Made by a program: the position numbers and the translations under genes
The notes under the pieces: generated by a model
What the model was told of the DNA's origin: nothing
Seen by the model: the letters and a program-made list of their open reading frames with translations, nothing else
The model's database searches: none
Shown: positions 13,601 to 24,547 of the stretch, piece after piece
Layout: each line of letters begins with the position of its first letter
Position numbering within the stretch: position 1 is the stretch's first letter
Origin: Juglans regia
Taxonomy: Eukaryota; Streptophyta; Magnoliopsida; Fagales; Juglandaceae
Direction: 5' to 3'
DNA: 64,000 bases
Assembly (NCBI RefSeq): GCF_001411555.2
Contig: NC_049906.1
Location: 1,058,781 to 1,122,780, forward strand

Positions 13601-13930
13601 CATAACAAATGTTTATTTTTTAAGATACAATGACTGAAATACTCCGTATATATTTTATACTAAATATATACTATCCATTTCAAGAAAAATGAAGATAAAA
13701 ACTCTTTCTTAGTCTTTTATTTTTACTTTTGTTTAGATGAGTTTCGCTGATGATCTCTCACAAGTGTATATATATATTGGTGATGTTTTTCAGGAGTTTG
13801 GTTTTTGCATTGTCATTTGGAAAGGCATGCGTCTTGGGGTATGGGCACCGTTCTGATTGTGAAGAATGGACCGACCAAGGAAACAAGTATTCGACCACCC
13901 CCACCAAATATGCCACGTTGTTCTAATTAA
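10674..13930 (+). CDS. laccase (multicopper oxidase), LAC14/15-type axial Met
   Basis: Seven exons join cleanly: 10674-10787, 11040-11191, 11403-11647, 11805-11930, 12062-12656, 13023-13375 and 13794-13930. All introns are GT-AG. The sum is 1722 nt, giving 573 aa, normal for plant laccases. Residues 1-24 form a hydrophobic secretion signal ending near GVLA, so the enzyme should be apoplastic. The four copper-binding blocks are present: HWHG (88-91), [15 protein letters not shown] (131-145), HPMHLHG (472-478) and [12 protein letters not shown] (534-545). They hold the ten His and one Cys for the type 1, 2 and 3 coppers. Laccases oxidise phenolics such as monolignols or flavonoids with O2. The residue ten after the copper Cys is Met545, where most lignin-type plant laccases have Leu; Met is known in the LAC14/LAC15-like group. 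The ATG at 10674 is the first one giving a signal peptide. No lesion is seen, so the gene appears functional. Confidence 0.93.
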
Positions 13931-15868
13931 TTAGATTTTTGAAATTCAATATCTCACCGGGAATATCAATGCATATATAAAACGTAATGAGATAATTTGA
14001 TATTTGAATAAGATGAGAATCAAGCTGGCGAAAGTCCCTGTCGTTTCAACCATTATTAATAATATGTAAGATAATGGTCCATGCAGGCAGTCGGTCATGA
14101 TCGATTCTCTCGGTTGTATCATCTTTTCTGATAGATCTATTAATTTAGGGCCATGATCTGAGCATTTTTTTTTTCCTCCGTGTTCTGATCATTTTCATGG
14201 CTAGCTAGCTACATAATATCTTCACCCATCCAAATCACTAGCTGTGGTCATGATGAGAACCAGCCACAACTTGATTTCACGTACGTTATAAATGATTTGT
14301 TATACGATCATCAGTCAATTATATATTAATTAATTATACCTTATTAATTAGCTCACACATGCATATAGGTTAATTTGTCGGACGAATATTATATATTTTG
14401 CTGCGAAAATATCCAGAATACAAATCACACTTGATCATAGATATCGAGTTATAAAAGGTAGAAATTAATTCATATTTAATCATCTGATCTGATCATGTGC
14501 AATAGTACTTTATTGTACGTGTTAATAACGATAGTACACTTATACCATATTTACTACTGTTTTATTATCTAGTTTTTTTCAGTTTGCTATTTGAATCGGG
14601 ATAACAAAAAAAATTCTAGAACATAACCTTATTCCATAATATAGAAAAAAAAAATTCAATCAACAACGTAATCAAAAGGGCCATACTCTGAGATTTTTAA
14701 TCTAAATTCAAAGAGCAAAAAGGAAAAAAAATAGTAACAAAACAGTAATAAAAGAGGTATAAGTGTGGTCCCCTGTTTAATTAGTATTATGGACCTGATA
14801 ATTAATTTAAAATTTTCAAATATATTTATTAGACAAGTTGGGCTTATTTTGGACCCAAGACCAGGCCCATTAGAATTTACTAAATACTTGGTCTATGAAA
14901 ATTAGCACAAGTCCGAGAGATTATTTAGTGGCATGATAATTTATATTCTGCTTAGCTATCTGCAAAATGCACAATCTTATCACGGGTGTAAACATGGTTG
15001 TTGTTTTGAGTGCACTCACTTTAGTGACAAAATAGTAATTTATGTTTTACTTTGATAACGGCAGATATGTCATGGGAGGAAACATGGCCTTTGTTTATGA
15101 TGTTGTTTCAATTATACTTATGCCTGAGGTCTTTTGTCTATAGTATTATTGTAAATAATTGTTTATGAAAATATAACTGCTATTTTTTAGAGGTGCTTGT
15201 TTCTGCATTTTGTTGCTGACTCTTGTTTACACAATGGTATTGGCTTGCTACTTATTGAGTCAATGGACTCCTCCCTTTATTTATACCATTTTGTTCAAAT
15301 ACTTAATGGTTGTGGCAATTGGAATAGATTTCACGTGACATGATTAAAAGATACAGGTAAGATAAATATCAGATCATGACATAAGTGAATTAATATTCTC
15401 AGTTGAGAGAGATTTTGTTAATGTCTAGTTTATTCTATTGAGAAATTTTTTTATAGATATTTAGTTCTGGAGGATTTTTATATTTAGATTTTTATTATTT
15501 TAAATTTCATGTGAAAGGGTTTACGGGCGTGACAATATATATATCTGACAACTTTGCGTGAAGGAGGGATGGTGTCCACGATGTATTTAAGTAGATGGGC
15601 AAAATACATATCCCTTGCCTGCCATAATTAATGATACATTTTAAAAGTCTGTTTCCCTTTTCGAATCCGCAACCGTGATTTTCTTTCCAGCACCAGATCA
15701 GATCGATGGACCAGCTAGCATTATTACGTCGGACGAGCGACGTTATAACAAACGTGCATGGTTTTTTATATTATCATTTATACATATACCAAATCATAAT
15801 ACATGTTCATTTAAATATATCTTGCAAGCAAATCCATTGATCGATCTTGACGATGACTTAGTTATTCT
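13931..15868. other. non-coding region downstream of the laccase
   Basis: Contains the laccase 3' UTR and AT-rich intergenic DNA. No gene is recognised. The open stretch 15675-15896 shows no family resemblance and overlaps the LTR edge. Confidence 0.5.
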
Positions 15869-16079
15869 TGTTAAGAACTGTATAATCTGGAAATGAAAGT
15901 ATAGAAAGGAATTGTATTGAATGAATTGAGTAGTCTGATCATTGTATTTACATCTATTTATACAGAAAAAGAAGGTAACAGAAAATAACTAACTAATGTG
16001 TATTGTCTATTTTAGCCTTGATCTTTTCTTCTTTGGACTTTAATTCCATATTCTCTATATGCGATGCTATACTCCAACA
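15869..16079 (-). repeat. 3' LTR of minus-strand Copia element
   Basis: On the minus strand this 211-base segment starts TGTTGGAGTATAGC and ends CTTAACA, giving the TG...CA ends of an LTR. It contains TATAAATAG, a likely LTR promoter TATA box, at about 15954-15962. It is preceded, on the minus strand, by GAGGGGGGG at 16080-16088, a good polypurine tract. The right-hand (5') LTR is absent because the element is cut at 17493. Confidence 0.75.
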
Positions 16080-17493
16080 CCCCCCCTCGAGATGAACATG
16101 AATATTGAGAATGTTCATCTTGCGGAGAGTATGATGAAAAGGCAGTGAACCCAGTGGCTTGGTGAGTATATCTGCCAATTGTAATCGAGAGGGAATGTAA
16201 AATAGCTTGATAAGCTTTTCTTGCAATTTCTCTCGAACCAAGTGACAGTCAATTTGAATATGCTTAGTTCTTTCATGTTGAACTGGGTTGGTTGCAATAG
16301 ACATTGCTGATTTGCTGTCTGTGTATAAAGCTGTGGGCTGTTGATGATCAATCTGCAAGTCCTGCAATGCATAGACTAACCATTGCACCTCACATGTTGT
16401 AGCTGCAAGAGCTCGATACTCTGCTTCAGTAGAGGATCGACTAATTGTAGCTTGTTTTTTAGACTTCCACGAGATTAGGGAGTTACCCAAAAATATTGCA
16501 AAACCTGTTATGCTTCTCCTGGTATCGATGCAGCCTGCCCAATCACCATCTGAGAAAGCTTTCAGTTGAAGTTCTGCTGATGATGAGAAAAACAAACCCT
16601 GCCCTGGTGTAGCTTTCAGATACCTTAGTACCCTCATTGCTGCTTGGTGATGGCTGACAGCAGGTTTTGCTAGAAATTGGCTTAACACTTGGACTGAATA
16701 GGCAAGATCTGGTCTGGTAATTGTCAAGTACAACAATCTACCAACCAGTCTCCTATACTCCGATGGATCTTCATAAAGCTCTGGATCATTAGCAGTTAGC
16801 TTTAGATTTGATTCCATTGGAAACGCAGCAGGTTTTGATCCAATGTTACCCGTGTCTTGTAATATGTCCAAGATATATTTTCGTTGGCAGAGTGAAATTC
16901 CAGCTTTAGACCTTGCTATTTCTAGACCAAGAAAGTATTTCAATGGTCCCAAATCTTTAATTGTAAACTGATCATGTAAGAATTTCTTTAACAGCTGAAT
17001 CTGTTCCAAATCATCACTTGCTAGCAACACATCATCAACATAAACAAGTATTGCCATAAAAGATGTTGCTGACTTTTTGATAAACAATGAGCAATCAGAT
17101 TTCCCTTGAGTGAAACCATAAGTGATGAGAGATTTAGACAATTTTTCAAACCATTGTCTAGAAGCCTGTTTAAGGCCATAAAGACTTTTTAAAGTCTACA
17201 AACTTGATTGTTTTGATTAGGCAATCCAGGAGGTATGTCCATGTAAACCTCTTCATGTAATTCACCATGCAAAAATGCATTATTCACATCTAGTTGGTGA
17301 ATGTGCCAATTTTTAATTGCAACAACAGCAAGTAGGAGTCAAATGGAAGTGATCTTTGCAACAGGTGAGAAAGTGTCAAAAAAGTCTAACCCTTCTTGTT
17401 GAGTGTAGCATTTTGCCACTAGTCTTGCTTTATGTCTTTCTTTGGTTCCATCAGATTTGTATTTGATTCTGAATACCCACTTACAACCAATAG
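15993..17493 (-). pseudogene. Copia pol 3' half (RT and RNase H), truncated
   Basis: Minus-strand Copia polyprotein fragment. The first part (17493 to about 17150) carries [29 protein letters not shown] and [12 protein letters not shown] but has a stop near 17338 and a frameshift near 17190. A long open frame of 382 codons then runs to 15993. It includes ILVYVDDVLLAS (YVDD active site), TIKDLGPLKYFLGLEIAR, YRRLVGRLLYLTITRPDLAY, then RNase H motifs SDGDWAGC, SWKSKKQATISRSSTEAEYRALA, YTDSKSA and QLADILTKPL. The frame runs through the polypurine tract into the LTR. The upstream gag, protease and integrase are missing because another LTR sequence begins at 17494. The preserved frame suggests a fairly recent element disrupted by nesting. 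Confidence 0.9.
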
Positions 17494-17608
17494 TGTAACA
17501 CCCCGTATTTTAGTGTATTTTTAATGAAGGGATTAATTTTATTTACGTAAAAATTATTTCTCGTGCCTCATAATTATTAATTTTTAATCGGGTTATTTTT
17601 ATGATTTT
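17494..17608 (+). repeat. plus-oriented LTR start, cut by assembly gap
   Basis: Begins TGTAACACCCCGTATTTTAG, the same type of terminus as the minus-oriented LTRs at 24547 and 28703 (TGTGATACCCCGTATTTTAG on their minus strand). It sits directly against the truncated Copia pol and runs into 100 Ns. It therefore looks like the edge of another copy of the same LTR family inserted in the opposite orientation. Confidence 0.65.
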
Positions 17609-17708
17609 NNNNNNNNNNNNNNNNNNNNNNNNNNNNNNNNNNNNNNNNNNNNNNNNNNNNNNNNNNNNNNNNNNNNNNNNNNNNNNNNNNNNNNNNNNNN
17701 NNNNNNNN
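17609..17708. other. assembly gap (100 N)
   Basis: Exactly 100 N characters, the usual placeholder for a scaffold gap of unknown size. Sequence on either side belongs to different transposons, so linkage across it is not shown by the sequence. Confidence 0.98.
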
Positions 17709-19411
17709 CGGAACGGGTTTTCTATATTTTTTTAACAAGTACGTCCACTTGTTGCTCAGCGTGGTTATGATTTGTGTGGAAGGGTGTACAAGAAAGCTCA
17801 GTGGTACGTGCAAAACAATTGTTCTGAGATAGAGAGCCACTTGAAGTAAGTTCAAATTAATTGTTAATTAATCATTGAATTTACTTATTAAACAATTGTA
17901 CGAATATACTTATTATTGGTAATTTTTAATTTCAGTGATCATATTAACGTGCTTAAAGAACTGAGAGTAAATAATATAGATCATAGACAACTTATTAAAC
18001 AATTGTACGAATATACTTATTATTGGTAATTTTTAATTTCAGTGATCATATTAACGTGCTTAAAGAACTGGGAGTAAATAATATAGATCATAGACATGAA
18101 CAGGAGTTCCTAAAATGGTTCGAACAACAAGTAATGACATTAATACATATGCGATTTTGCACTAACTTAAAAAATAGATTGGATTATTAACGATTGAATG
18201 TTTATGCTTTATTTAATTTGTAGGTTGTACAAATGCATGCGAGTAATCTGAACAATATATCAGACGAACTATATGCACTAGCGCGTGGCCACTCGAGACA
18301 CGCTGCTCGATATTTTGCATGTACTTCTCAAGGAAGTAGATATCACACAATTGATCGAAAACTTTATAAGAAAATACCAAATAGTGGTGTTTGTGTCGAA
18401 GAGAGTCATGATTGAAATAACGTTGATTTCTATCGCAGATATAATTAGAATGACATATGTGGAGGAGCTTGTGGTTTATATATTTAAGTGTGACTGGTAG
18501 GATTTAAGCAATCCTTGAAGGGTAAAATGCCACAATGAATATTTTTTTAATATTAATACATGAAAAAAAGGTATGAAGATGATCATTTTATTTTAGCTTT
18601 CCAAGCTTTCCAAGCATTTCAAGTATTCTATTTAGACGATCCTCAGTTATTAAATCAATGGTAAGTAGTGCAAAATTTTCTCTTAGAAATATTTATGACG
18701 TTATCCTTGAGGTGGAGAGACAATAAAAAAGAAGATGATCCCTTCACTCAAGAAGCATACCAAGAGAGTCAATCTGTCTTTAACTTATTTGTGGATTTGA
18801 GCCATTATGAGATAATCCAATTACATAAGGAAGATATTGAGGATGAAATAGTTGAGGCGACAATTGATCAAAGTGTTGAGTCATCTAAAGAATCTACAGA
18901 AGATGAGAGTGAATCTACAGATGAAACTGATACAAATGATTGACCAGTTTTGTGTTCACATTATACAATATCTTGCAATTATCCAACTAAAGAGGAAGGA
19001 ATTTCGCATCACATCTCCACATGTTCCTAACTCTCTGTCTGACTCACCATTAGAGACTGACTCTACGTAATAAGGTAAATAACTAAATAACTAAATATTA
19101 TTTTATAGAGATAACAGTACAATCTCGTCACGGACGAGGCACTACTAGAGGTGTGACATTGAAGAAATATCATAAAGCGGGTAAGATTAAGGCTAACAAT
19201 CATGACGAACATATCAAAGGCAAAGTATAACAAGCAGCTTGGCTTGCATCGAATGTGGGTGCTCTTATACAAATTTATGCACGTTTGGCTACAAGTTTAT
19301 GACATAAAATCCTGCAATATGTGAAAGAGCTTATAAAGAAGCGTTGTTTGGTACGTAATATTTAAAAAATAAATCTATATTGATATTATTTAATATTCTA
19401 AATGATATTAA
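17709..19411 (+). pseudogene. CACTA TNP2/TnpA 3' fragment, forward arm
   Basis: From 17730 the translation reads QRGYDLCGRVYKKAQWYVQNN, matching the end of the long first exon of the TNP2 genes in this window. A short exon follows (HINVLKELGVNNIDHRHEQEF at about 18042-18110), then a DUF4216-type exon from about 18232 (LYALARGHSRHAARYFACTS and onward) with several stops and frameshifts. At about 18990-19070 comes the start of a TnpA-like gene (KRKEFRITSPHVPNS) and at 19107-19350 its second exon (SRHGRGTTRGVTLKK, AAWLASNVGALIQIYARLA). The order TNP2 then TnpA on one strand is the same as in element A. The upstream transposase core is lost at the gap. Confidence 0.75.
17884..18097. repeat. 107-bp tandem duplication over a TNP2 exon
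   Basis: The segment beginning CTTATTAAACAATTGTACG at 17884 recurs almost identically at 17991. The unit includes an intron acceptor (ATTTCAG) and the first part of the short second exon of the TNP2 fragment. Only the second copy continues into the rest of the exon. The two copies differ at very few bases, so the duplication is younger than most decay of the fragment. Confidence 0.85.
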
Positions 19412-20757
19412 ATAATATTAAATATCATTTAGAATATTAAATAATATCAATATAAATTTATTATTTAAATATTAGGTACCAAACAACATTTCTTTATAAA
19501 CTCTTTCATATCTTACGGGACTTTATGCTATGAACTCGTAGCCAAATATGCATAAGTCTATGTAAGAGCACCCACATGTAATGCAAGCAAAGCTGCTTGT
19601 TGCCCCTCACCTCCGATATATTCATCAGGAATGTTAACCTTAATCTCACTTACTTTACGATATTTCTCCAACGTCACGCCTCTAGCAGTGCCTCGTCCGT
19701 GATGAGATTGTACTGTTATCTCTATAAAATAATATTAGTTATTTACTTCGTATCAATTTTTAATTATCTTAATTGAAAAAATGGGTATTAGCTATTTACC
19801 TTGTTCTGTAGAGTCAATCTTTAATAATGAGTCAAACGAAGAGTTAGAAACAATGGGAGATGAGATGTAAACTTCCTTCCTCTTTGGTGGCATAATTGCG
19901 AGATACTGTATAATGTGAACACAAAATCGGTTAATCATCTGTATCAGTTTCATCTGTAGATTCACTCTTATCATCTGTAGATATTTCAGATGACTCATCA
20001 CTTTGATTAACTGTTGTCTCAACTATTTCAGCCTCAATCTTCCTTATGTAATGAAATCATCTCATACTGACTCAAATTCACAAATAAATTGAAGGCAGGT
20101 TGACTCTCTTGGTATGCTTCTTGAGTAGAGGAATCATCTTCTTCTTCATCTTGTATCTCTGTCTCAGGGATAACGTTATAAATATTTCTAGGAGAAAACT
20201 TTTGTACTACTTGTCATTGATTTTCTAACTGAGGATCGTCTAAATAAAATACTTGAGATGCTTGAGAAGCCAAAATAAAAGGATCATTTTCATACCATTT
20301 TTTTGATGTATTAATAATTAGAAAATATTCATTGTGACATTTTTCCCTTCGAGAATTGCTTAAATCCCACCAATCACACTTAAATATATAAACCACAAGC
20401 TCCCTCACATATCTCATTCCAATTATATCTACGATAACTCCATAGAAATCAACATTGTCTCCATCATGACTCCCTTTAACAAGGACACAACTATTTTGTG
20501 TTTTCCTATAAAGTTTTCGATCAATTGTGTGATGCCTACTTCCTCTAGAAATACATGCAAAATATCGAGCAGCGCGTCTTGAAGGGCCACGCGCCAGTAC
20601 ATATAGTTTGTCTGATATATCGTTCAGATTACTCGCATGCATTTGTACAACCTACATATTAAATAAAGCATAAACATTCAACCGTTAACGGATCTAGTCT
20701 ATTTTAAATATGTTAGTGCAAAATTGCATCTGTATTAACGTCATTACCCGTTGGTCC
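18118..20757. repeat. large inverted duplication of CACTA transposase fragment
   Basis: The left arm (about 18118-19413) and right arm (about 19416-20757) are reverse complements of one another, including introns and both gene pieces, at roughly nine in ten bases by eye. The arms meet with almost no spacer: AATATTCTAAATGATATT is followed closely by AATATCATTTAGAATATT around 19393-19437. A transcript crossing the centre would fold into a hairpin more than 1 kb long with scattered mismatches. Confidence 0.85.
19412..20757 (-). pseudogene. CACTA TNP2/TnpA 3' fragment, reverse arm
   Basis: Mirror copy of the 18.1-19.4 kb fragment on the minus strand. It is better preserved: an open stretch of 142 codons (20642-20214) reads LYVLARGPSRRAARYFACIS, then NSCVLVKGSHDGDNVDFYGV and VVYIFKCDWWDLSNSR, the signature of the DUF4216 domain of TNP2 proteins. 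The TnpA start follows at about 19891 (MPPKRKEVYISSPIVSN), then a second TnpA exon down to about 19480. The transposase core upstream of 20757 is missing. Confidence 0.8.
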
Positions 20758-21940
20758 TCACCCAACCGATCTTTCACTCACATCCAACTCTTATCCATGT
20801 TTAATATCCTATTGCAAACAATCACATGCATCAACAAACAATCAATTATCTAACATATTGTGCAATTTTTTCATTTCACCGGGTAGTTGATCCTATCCCA
20901 TTCGGGATTGTAAGATCATAATCGCCAACCTACCAACTTTTATTTGTCACGTCTAACAAAATTTCGGCAGCATCTCCTTATAGTTCTCCAAATATGCTCG
21001 TTTAGTTGTGCACACCGACGAGTAATACATCGATACACCATCACCAAAATTGTATATTCAGATAACAATAAGGGATGACTCTACAAAAATCATAATGTCA
21101 AAAGCAATGTATATAGTTTGATAGTTTGCGAGAATGATCTTATAATTACAAACTGTCCACTCTGGACGATTCAAGCGTTATCAATCAACTGTTCAACATG
21201 GTTGATAACTCTCAAATGATTTTAAGGTTTATTTCAATGGCAAGTAGAAGATACGATATTAAAACACAACAATAATAAAAAATACGAAAATACAAGATGA
21301 TATGATAATCCCCAAATCTTCGTTATGTATTTTAATTATCTATATATATTATGGGTATTTTAAGTATCCTAATTATTATGTTTTTTAATATTAAGTGTAT
21401 TTTAAGTATTCTTAGTAAATTAAATTTTACTTAATTACTTATTAGATTAATTATACATTATAGTTATTTTTAAGTATTAATTAAAATTTAATTTTTTTTA
21501 TTTTTTAAGTTAGTTGTAAGATAGTTTTTACAACTATTATCTTTTAAGCACTAATAAGAGTTTAAGTATTAATAATTCTTCTGTTTATTATTTTTAAGTT
21601 ATTTATATTTCAACTTATGAGTAAAATCGTTCGAACACTTAAATGACTGTTCGAACATGTTAATCTATTCAAACGGAATATTATAAGGTTTGAACGATCT
21701 CAACCTAGAATACAAACACCATTCAATTCAGACAAAACACAATCTCACAAAACATCACAAACTCATATTTAGAAAACGCTACACACGTACAATATATATA
21801 CTTCGAATAACAACCTTCTAATAAACATATTTCGAATTTAATTTAACAAACATCTACACAATATATATATATATATATATATAAACTATACAACCAATAA
21901 ACAACTATATTAAAGTATAGATTACTCAAATAAACACCTG

Positions 21941-21991
<51 letters not shown>

Positions 21992-22640
21992 AAGTAGAAT
22001 CAATAATAGATTTGGAAATAAAATGAAAAAGAAAGTCATACCTTTAAGCAAAATAAGTATGCAATCATCTTTGTAAGATGATAGAATGAATGATTGTGTG
22101 AAGAAAATGGAAAAGTTTGGAGAGAAAACGGAGAAGAATAGAAAAGAGGAGAGCAAAATGAGGGACTGATGGCGTGTGAAAATGTTTTAAGTTCTCACTT
22201 ACTGTTCGAATGTAAATAATTGGTAGTCGAACATGAAAAATTTTTAGCGCGCGAGTTTTCCTGCCTGCTCAAATTTTCGTCGAAGTGTTCAAACGATGAA
22301 AAATAACACTCAAACGGTACTCCAAGTCATTAATTGGCGGGATATTTTCCTACCACTGCAATAAACAGTTCGAACGATGACAAATAACATTCAAACAGTA
22401 CTCTAGGAGTCATTAATTGGCGAGATATTTTTCCACTGCTGCAATAAACTGTTCGAAGGATGACAAATAATATTCGAACGGTACTTCAGGAGTCATTAAT
22501 TGGTGAGATATTATTCCCATCATTGTAATAAACCGTTCGAATGGTTTTTTCATAAGTTCAAACGCAAATATAGCCTTTGAACGGTTTATGGGTATCGTTC
22601 GAATACATTACCTTAATGTTTAAATATATATATTTTCATC
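20758..22640 (-). mobile_element. CACTA 5' non-coding and subterminal repeat region
   Basis: The stretch 20885-21070 (GTAGTTGATCCTATCCCATTCGGGAT and onward) matches 41060-41240, which lies upstream of TNP2 in element A, and 21140-21175 (AACTGTCCACTCTGGAC) matches 41320-41345. From 21620 to 22600 there are repeated TTCGAACG/CGTTCGAA motifs typical of subterminal repeats. Together with the reverse arm this looks like a deletion derivative that lost the TNP2 core. No terminal CACTA sequence was found before the LTR element at 22806. Confidence 0.6.
21861..21992. repeat. AT dinucleotide microsatellites
   Basis: Two (AT)n tracts at about 21861-21882 and 21940-21992, inside the CACTA non-coding region. 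Length is likely to vary between individuals or assemblies. Confidence 0.85.
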
Positions 22641-22705
22641 GTTATATATATAAAAAAAAACTATAAGATTATATGTATTAGTAATATATACTATCATATA
22701 TATAG

Positions 22706-22805
22706 TAATTGTGTGGAAAGGAACTATAGGGATGGTGGTAAGCAGGGATGCTGGTAGAGTCTTGCATGTGATTCTCGCTTATGGCACACACAATAGGGAT
22801 GTGGT
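22706..22805 (+). repeat. inverted fragment of LTR minisatellite
   Basis: Read on the minus strand this segment contains units of the form GCGAGAATCACATGCAAGACTCTACCAGCATCC, the same minisatellite unit that lies in the LTRs at 23400-23560 and 27020-27360 on the plus strand. It directly abuts the left LTR edge at 22806. It may be a remnant of an older, oppositely oriented copy into which the present LTR element inserted. Confidence 0.65.
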
Positions 22806-24547
22806 TGTGACGCCCCGACTCCCACATACAGAAACACGATAATCGTGACGTTGGAGTGATGACAACACGGGTCACACATCCCAACAATAAGTGCCAAGTG
22901 TGTGTACATGCAAAAAGTGTACAACAAAAACATAATGGATAATTTAAATACGTCGACTAAGTACCATAATTGTTTAATACAAATTCATTTAAAACAAAAC
23001 GTTTTAAAGAGTAATACAGTTATCCCATAAAAACATAATAATGCCAAAATACATAATTCAACAAGCAGGAAACAAATTTCAAACACGAGTGAGTGATCCC
23101 AAATCACTCCTCCGGTGGATCCAAATCCTCAGGCTTAACATCAGCATCATCTACATCAAAATCTGCGAAACCATAAAACGGTACCGCAGGTAAGTAATAA
23201 TCCTAACAACCCACGAGATAAAAATGTATTAATGTAACCAACAATTATGCATTCATATGATGAAATATGCATTAGACCCAAAAACATCATTTTCCCTAAA
23301 AATGATTATTTGCACGCCAAAAATCTCATTTGACCCAAAACACGCCATGAATAAAATCTATCATTTTCCCAGAAAATGACCCAACATAATAATTTACCGG
23401 ACACTGTAGGTAGGAATCACAGGCGGGACTCTACCACCATCCCTACCGCATGCACCGTAGGCGGGAATCACAGGCAGAACTATACCACCATCTCTACTTA
23501 CCACCATCCTTACCGCGTGCACTGTAAGAGAGAATCACAGGCGGGACTGTACCACCATCCCTTTTTGGAAAAATACTTACAGCGTTATAATATAATTTTC
23601 GTAGAATCATGGAGGTGCTAGAAGTGGTGACACAACAATGTAATAGTGAAAAATGTGCAAGGGCTATAGGTGTCAAAACCCAACTGTTGAACTGGGACAA
23701 AGGAAAACTTGAGATTACTAGGGAAAGGTTTAAGGATGTTGGTGAAATTAATGGTGGTGGTGGTTGGCCGTGGATGGCGGTGTGGGCTGCCGTTGAAGTC
23801 CAAAAAGCTCAAATCAGAAATGGGAATAGATGGGCTTCACTGGTGGCGGATTGGGACTGAGGATGGGTGAGTTAGGTAGCTAGGAGGCCACCAGTGTTGT
23901 GGTGAAAATATAGTGGCCGATGGTGGAGCGACGACACCGTTAGAGCACAAAGAGTGCCGCAGCTTGGAGCTGCTCGTGGGGCTGACGGTGGTGAGTGAGG
24001 AGCTAAAAACAGAGGGGGGTGGTCACTAGCTGATGGGGAAGAGGTTGGGAGGGGCGGTGATGGAAATGGATCGTGCACGGCGGCGTTGTGGGCTAAAGAG
24101 AAAACGGACAAAAAGATAGGGGGTGTCGCGCGCGGGAGGAAGAAGTAGGAAAAAAAAAGGAGAAAAAGAAAGAGAAAAAGGAAAAGAAAAAGAGGGAAAA
24201 AGAAAAAAATGAGGAAAAGAAATGAGGTCCAATCCTCACAACTTGGGTCACAAAATTGATCCAACGAAAAGAATTTCAAAACAGCAAGTTAAATAAAATA
24301 ATTTAAACATAGTGACAAAATAAAAATAAAATAATTAAATCCAACAATAAAATAATTTAAAATAAAAAGTAATTTAAATGCATAACAATAATTAATATTA
24401 AGAAAGCATATTAAAATAAATTTCACAACTTAAAAATCATAAAAATAAACTAAAGAAAAATCTGATAAACTTAAAACAAGAGACCTAATATTTAAATTGA
24501 TTAAAATACTCATTCAATTAAAATACACTAAAATACGGGGTATCACA
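22806..24547 (-). repeat. 3' LTR (1742 bp)
   Basis: Plus strand starts TGTGACGCCCCGACTCC and ends ACGGGGTATCACA. It shares with the right LTR an ordered set of blocks: the GACTCCCAC start, a CAAATCACTCCTCCGG block, the minisatellite (about 23395-23555), the TACTTACAGCG...GGAGGTGCTAGAAG block (23574-23640) and a purine-rich tract (about 24145-24222). About 0.5 kb present in the right LTR is missing here, mostly next to the minisatellite. Confidence 0.8.
23395..23560. repeat. LTR minisatellite, about 50-bp units
   Basis: Units of the form GTAGGCGGGAATCACAGGCGGGACTCTACCACCATCCCTACCGCATGCACC, of about 50 bases, occur three to four times. Open frames here on both strands are produced by the repeat and should not be taken as genes. 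Confidence 0.8.

Noticed and set aside
23872..24279. Open frames of up to 135 codons on the minus strand
   Set aside because: They read through a purine/pyrimidine-rich tract of the LTR and are Phe/Leu/Pro low-complexity; the same artefact recurs at 27966-28435 and 31127-31525 in the other LTR copies.
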